Shown here piece by piece: positions 23,508 to 23,823 of a stretch of DNA of 23,823 bases. The stretch's first letter is position 1. Every line of letters begins with the position of its first letter. The stretch spans positions 1 to 23,823 of the forward strand of contig DDZV01000003.1 of the NCBI GenBank assembly GCA_002346475.1. The letters run 5' to 3'. The notes below the pieces were generated by a model. That model was not told the origin of the DNA and searched no databases. It saw only the letters and a program-made list of their open reading frames with translations. A program made the translations under genes and the position numbers. This DNA comes from Acidobacteria bacterium UBA2999 (lineage in GTDB: Bacteria; Acidobacteriota; Vicinamibacteria; Vicinamibacterales; UBA2999).

Positions 23508-23823
23508 TCAAGCTGTCCTTTCCTCAGTATCAATTTCTAATGCCAACGCCTCAATTTCGACCTCAGCGTTTCGTCGCTGCTCCACTGGTTGATCGCTCCG
23601 TACGTGACCGTCTCGGAATACGATGCGCCGAGTCGCGTACTCAGCAATATCCGGCTCATGCGTTACCAGTAAAATAGTGAGACCACGTTCTTCGTTCAGC
23701 TTTTGAAAAACACCCATAAGTTCAATGCTCGTACGCGAGTCGACATTGCCAGTCGGTTCGTCAGCTAGCAAAATTGACGGCTCATTCACAAGCGCACGGG
23801 CAATTGCTACACGCTGCTGCTGG
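23508..23823 (-). CDS. MacB-type ABC transporter ATPase, C-terminal part
   Basis: The window ends within the ABC signature; only the final 104 codons are seen. They start with QQQRVAIARALVNEPS, the end of the LSGGQQQR signature, followed by Walker B ILLADEPTGNVDS and the switch His in VTHEPDIAEYA. The arrangement is typical of MacB/LolD-type ATPases. The C-terminal 30 residues are acidic. It pairs with the permease just downstream (one base gap), so the two are separate chains rather than the fused MacB of Enterobacteria. Confidence 0.92.
   Translation of the reverse strand, partial: QQQRVAIARALVNEPSILLADEPTGNVDSRTSIELMGVFQKLNEERGLTILLVTHEPDIAEYATRRIVFRDGHVRSDQPVEQRRNAEVEIEALALEIDTEERTA

Overview
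This 23.8 kb window is a dense chromosomal housekeeping region of a diderm bacterium of moderate GC content. A diderm is indicated by a lipoprotein with a LolB-like fold, an O-antigen ligase and a MacB-type transporter. The gene order (TPR protein, lipoprotein, ispE, tRNA-Gln, prs, rplY, pth, rpsF, rpsR, rplI, dnaB, alr, radA) and the fused ispDF gene fit Acidobacteriota best. That assignment is inference from gene content and was not tested by a search.

Minus-strand block, about 16.0 kb down to 1. Fifteen proteins and two tRNAs all read leftward. In transcription order they are a TPR protein, a lipoprotein, ispE, tRNA-Gln(UUG), prs, rplY (L25/Ctc), pth, rpsF, rpsR, rplI, dnaB, alr, radA, plsC, ispDF, gltX, rlmB and a partial tRNA-Thr(UGU) cut by the window edge. 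The genes cover translation, replication and repair, isoprenoid precursor synthesis, cell wall and membrane lipid synthesis. Many junctions are 4-base NTGA overlaps (GTGA, ATGA or TTGA), which fix several start codons.

Plus-strand block, 16.07 to 17.7 kb. A 56-residue Trm112/YcaR-like zinc-ribbon gene lies divergently from the TPR gene, followed by an O-antigen ligase family membrane protein. A short decayed reading frame overlaps the ligase stop and resembles the start of a PfkB/RfaE-type sugar kinase.

Centre, 17.7 to 21.6 kb. A minus-strand cold-shock gene is divergent from purH, which is followed by a divergent glycosyltransferase-like gene and yajQ. A strong hairpin lies between yajQ and the converging genes beyond it.

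Right end, 21.6 to 23.8 kb, minus strand. A MacB-type ABC exporter (C-terminal part of the ATPase, then a complete FtsX-fold permease) is followed by a secreted Spy/CpxP-like protein. The Spy-like gene has its own upstream region with three 11-bp-spaced direct repeats laid out like a Pho box.

I found no mobile element, CRISPR array or clearly new multigene system. The points most worth a second look are the ispDF gene without a normal start codon, the repeat-bearing promoter region of the Spy-like gene, the unlisted Trm112-like gene and the kinase remnant.
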